Part shown: positions 5,376 to 6,215 of the stretch, piece by piece
Layout: the number at the start of each line of letters is the position of its first letter
Position numbering within the stretch: position 1 is the stretch's first letter
Assembly (NCBI GenBank): GCA_030016465.1
Contig: JASEJL010000048.1
Span: 1 to 6,215, forward strand
DNA: 6,215 bases
Reading direction: 5' to 3'
Origin: Patescibacteria group bacterium
Lineage (GTDB): Bacteria > Patescibacteriota > Minisyncoccia > Minisyncoccales > DG-74-1
The notes under the pieces: generated by a model
Database searches by the model: none
Seen by the model: only the letters and a program-made list of their open reading frames with translations
Told to the model about the DNA's origin: nothing
Program-made: the position numbers and the translations under genes

Positions 5376-5451
5376 CACTGTCGGAAAACAATCTGTTAAG
5401 TTAAGAAATCAGAAAAAAAATTTAAGCCCTGTGTTAGTTGAAAACCAGCAC
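5376..5451. repeat. Left terminal inverted repeat of the IS
   Basis: It pairs with 6117-6189 over about 74 bp, with a substitution in the outer CTGTCGG (CTGTCCG at the other end) and a change in an A/T run near 5413-5423. The repeat is much longer than the short ends usual for insertion sequences. Confidence 0.85.
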
Positions 5452-5455
5452 CTAA

Positions 5456-5482
5456 GCAAAATTTTCTTTTAGAAAATTTTGC
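5456..5482. terminator. Perfect 12-bp hairpin just inside the left IS end
   Basis: GCAAAATTTTCT (5456-5467) and AGAAAATTTTGC (5471-5482) pair perfectly around a TTT loop. Hairpins at this position often shield an insertion sequence from transcription entering from outside, but there is no clean T run after it, so terminator activity is uncertain. Confidence 0.5.
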
Positions 5483-5646
5483 GATATTTTGCTCTAATTT
5501 TGCGAGGTATTTCTTTGACAACACATTCGTCCAGTTAGCTGACTCTGGCCCTATTTTGGCCTCTGTGTCGTCACGGTTAAATAATACTTATAGCGTTTGT
5601 GATGTTTTTATCTTTTTTTTGACATGGTAAAATTAGAGCGGGTTTA

Positions 5647-5730
5647 CCCCCTACCTTTCGTCTTTTATTGAATTGAAAGAGATTTTCAATTTTATGAAAG
5701 TGCTGTATAATTCATTCGAAAGGTGGGGGG
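5647..5730. repeat. Nested inverted repeat inside the IS
   Basis: Outer arms CCCCCTACCTTTCG (5647-5660) and CGAAAGGTGGGGGG (5717-5730) pair at 13 of 14 positions. Inside them AATTGAAA (5671-5678) pairs with TTTCAATT (5684-5691) around a 5-nt loop. The 84-bp unit ends just before the transposase remnant begins, so it may mark the deletion point or be a small element that inserted into the IS. Confidence 0.55.
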
Positions 5731-5739
5731 CTTATATAG

Positions 5740-6132
5740 GAATTATTGAAATTGCTATACAACCAAGAAATGATTTTAAGGAACAAAGGTCTTTATCAAC
5801 GACCAAAAGACTATGATGTTGAATTTGAAAAGCATAAACTCCGGCAGCGACTCAAGCTGAAAAGCGAGCTGGGAAAAAAGTTAATGTGCCGGAGAAGACA
5901 AGACATTGAGCCAGTTATAGGTAATATCAAACACAACTTACAATTCAGACGTTTCAGCTTAAGACAAAAATGGAAGTGCGAGCTCGAGCTGGGACTTGTT
6001 TGTATTGCTCATAACCTTAAAAAGATCCAAAAAAGAATTCAAAGAGCGCAAAAACTAATACAATTTAACAATAATTTACAACAAATCTGGCAATCAGGAC
6101 AGATTTTAGGGTATGTGCTGGTTTTCAACTAA
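5740..6132 (+). pseudogene. Transposase, C-terminal fragment (IS1182-like, DDE)
   Basis: The frame is open from just after a stop at 5737-5739. A TTG at 5746 or an ATG at 5770 is the first possible start, but neither looks like a true gene start. Counting from 5746, residues 49-93 carry the family signature RRRQDIEPVIGNIKHNLQFR, then RFSLRQKWKCELELGLVCIA and HNLKK. E55 is the likely third acidic residue of the DDE catalytic triad. The first two catalytic Asp residues and the DNA-binding N-terminus are missing, so the piece is inactive. It runs into the right inverted repeat and stops inside it at 6130-6132, as the full gene probably did. A function for the fragment is not expected. Confidence 0.8.
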
Positions 6133-6189
6133 CACAGGGCTTAAAATTTTTTCTGATTTCTTAACTTAACAGATTGTTTTCGGACAGTC
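6117..6189. repeat. Right terminal inverted repeat of the IS
   Basis: This is the inverted partner of 5376-5451 and contains the last codons of the transposase remnant. Its outer 14 bases (reversed: GACTGTCCGAAAAC) are identical to the left ends of both MITE-like repeats in this window. The remaining 26 bases to the window edge show nothing recognisable. Confidence 0.85.
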
Positions 6190-6215
6190 TGAAAATTTGT
6201 AATATGTTGAGGGAA

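Larger units (their letters stand above)
5376..6189 (+). mobile_element. Internally deleted IS1182-like insertion sequence
   Basis: About 814 bp are bounded by long, almost identical inverted repeats (5376-5451 and 6117-6189, about 74 bp, differing by a few bases). The ends read CACTGTCGGAAAAC at the left and GACTGTCCGAAAAC at the right (reversed). Only a C-terminal transposase piece remains. The 5' half holds hairpins and no transposase N-terminus, whereas complete elements of this family are roughly twice as long. The element can no longer move by itself but keeps both ends, so it could be moved in trans. No clear target duplication flanks it. The family call rests on the transposase remnant. 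Confidence 0.75.

Overview
The window is AT-rich, with genes separated by long intergenic stretches full of repeats. Two genes have a good promoter box so close to the ATG that the mRNA would be leaderless or nearly so, and clear Shine-Dalgarno sites are rare. This fits a small-genome bacterium of the candidate-phylum (Patescibacteria/CPR) type, but no ribosomal or other phylogenetic marker is present, so the assignment is only an inference. I see no tRNA, rRNA or CRISPR array. The region reads as accessory DNA shaped by mobile elements.

Layout. Positions 1-304 hold a minus-strand intrinsic terminator and a second terminator-like hairpin. Positions 305-1318 (+) encode an HNH-type zinc-binding nuclease-like protein, followed by a strong bidirectional terminator and about 300 bp of gene-free DNA. 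Positions 1716-2040 carry a 133-bp MITE-like repeat, a promoter, and the first 37 codons of a radical SAM gene that then breaks off. A 51-codon Cys/Ser/Thr-rich peptide ORF (2037-2192) starts inside the stop of that fragment (ATGA overlap). Positions 2295-3143 (+) encode a class I SAM methyltransferase with a zinc-ribbon N-terminus. Positions 3144-3588 are gene-free and contain a large palindrome and a GC-rich hairpin. A second MITE copy (3589-3724) is followed by the intact B12-binding radical SAM gene on the minus strand (3793-5298). The window closes with an internally deleted insertion sequence (5376-6189) that has ~74-bp inverted repeats and keeps only the transposase C-terminus.

How it fits together. 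The MITE ends share a 14-bp terminus (GACTGTCCGAAAAC) with one end of the deleted IS, so the IS family probably mobilised the repeats. The truncated radical SAM start with its promoter is identical over 169 bp to the intact gene, so the duplication is recent. Two direct MITE copies bracket the peptide plus methyltransferase, and inverted arms bracket the intact radical SAM gene. The peptide has a 'YEKPLIRSEKEAKEL' stretch followed by a Cys/Ser/Thr/Tyr-rich tail, which resembles precursors of ribosomally made, radical-SAM-modified peptides (RiPPs). With a methyltransferase and a B12-radical SAM enzyme nearby, the most interesting reading is a rearranged, mobile RiPP-like cassette. This is a hypothesis from sequence pattern and context, not a demonstrated system.
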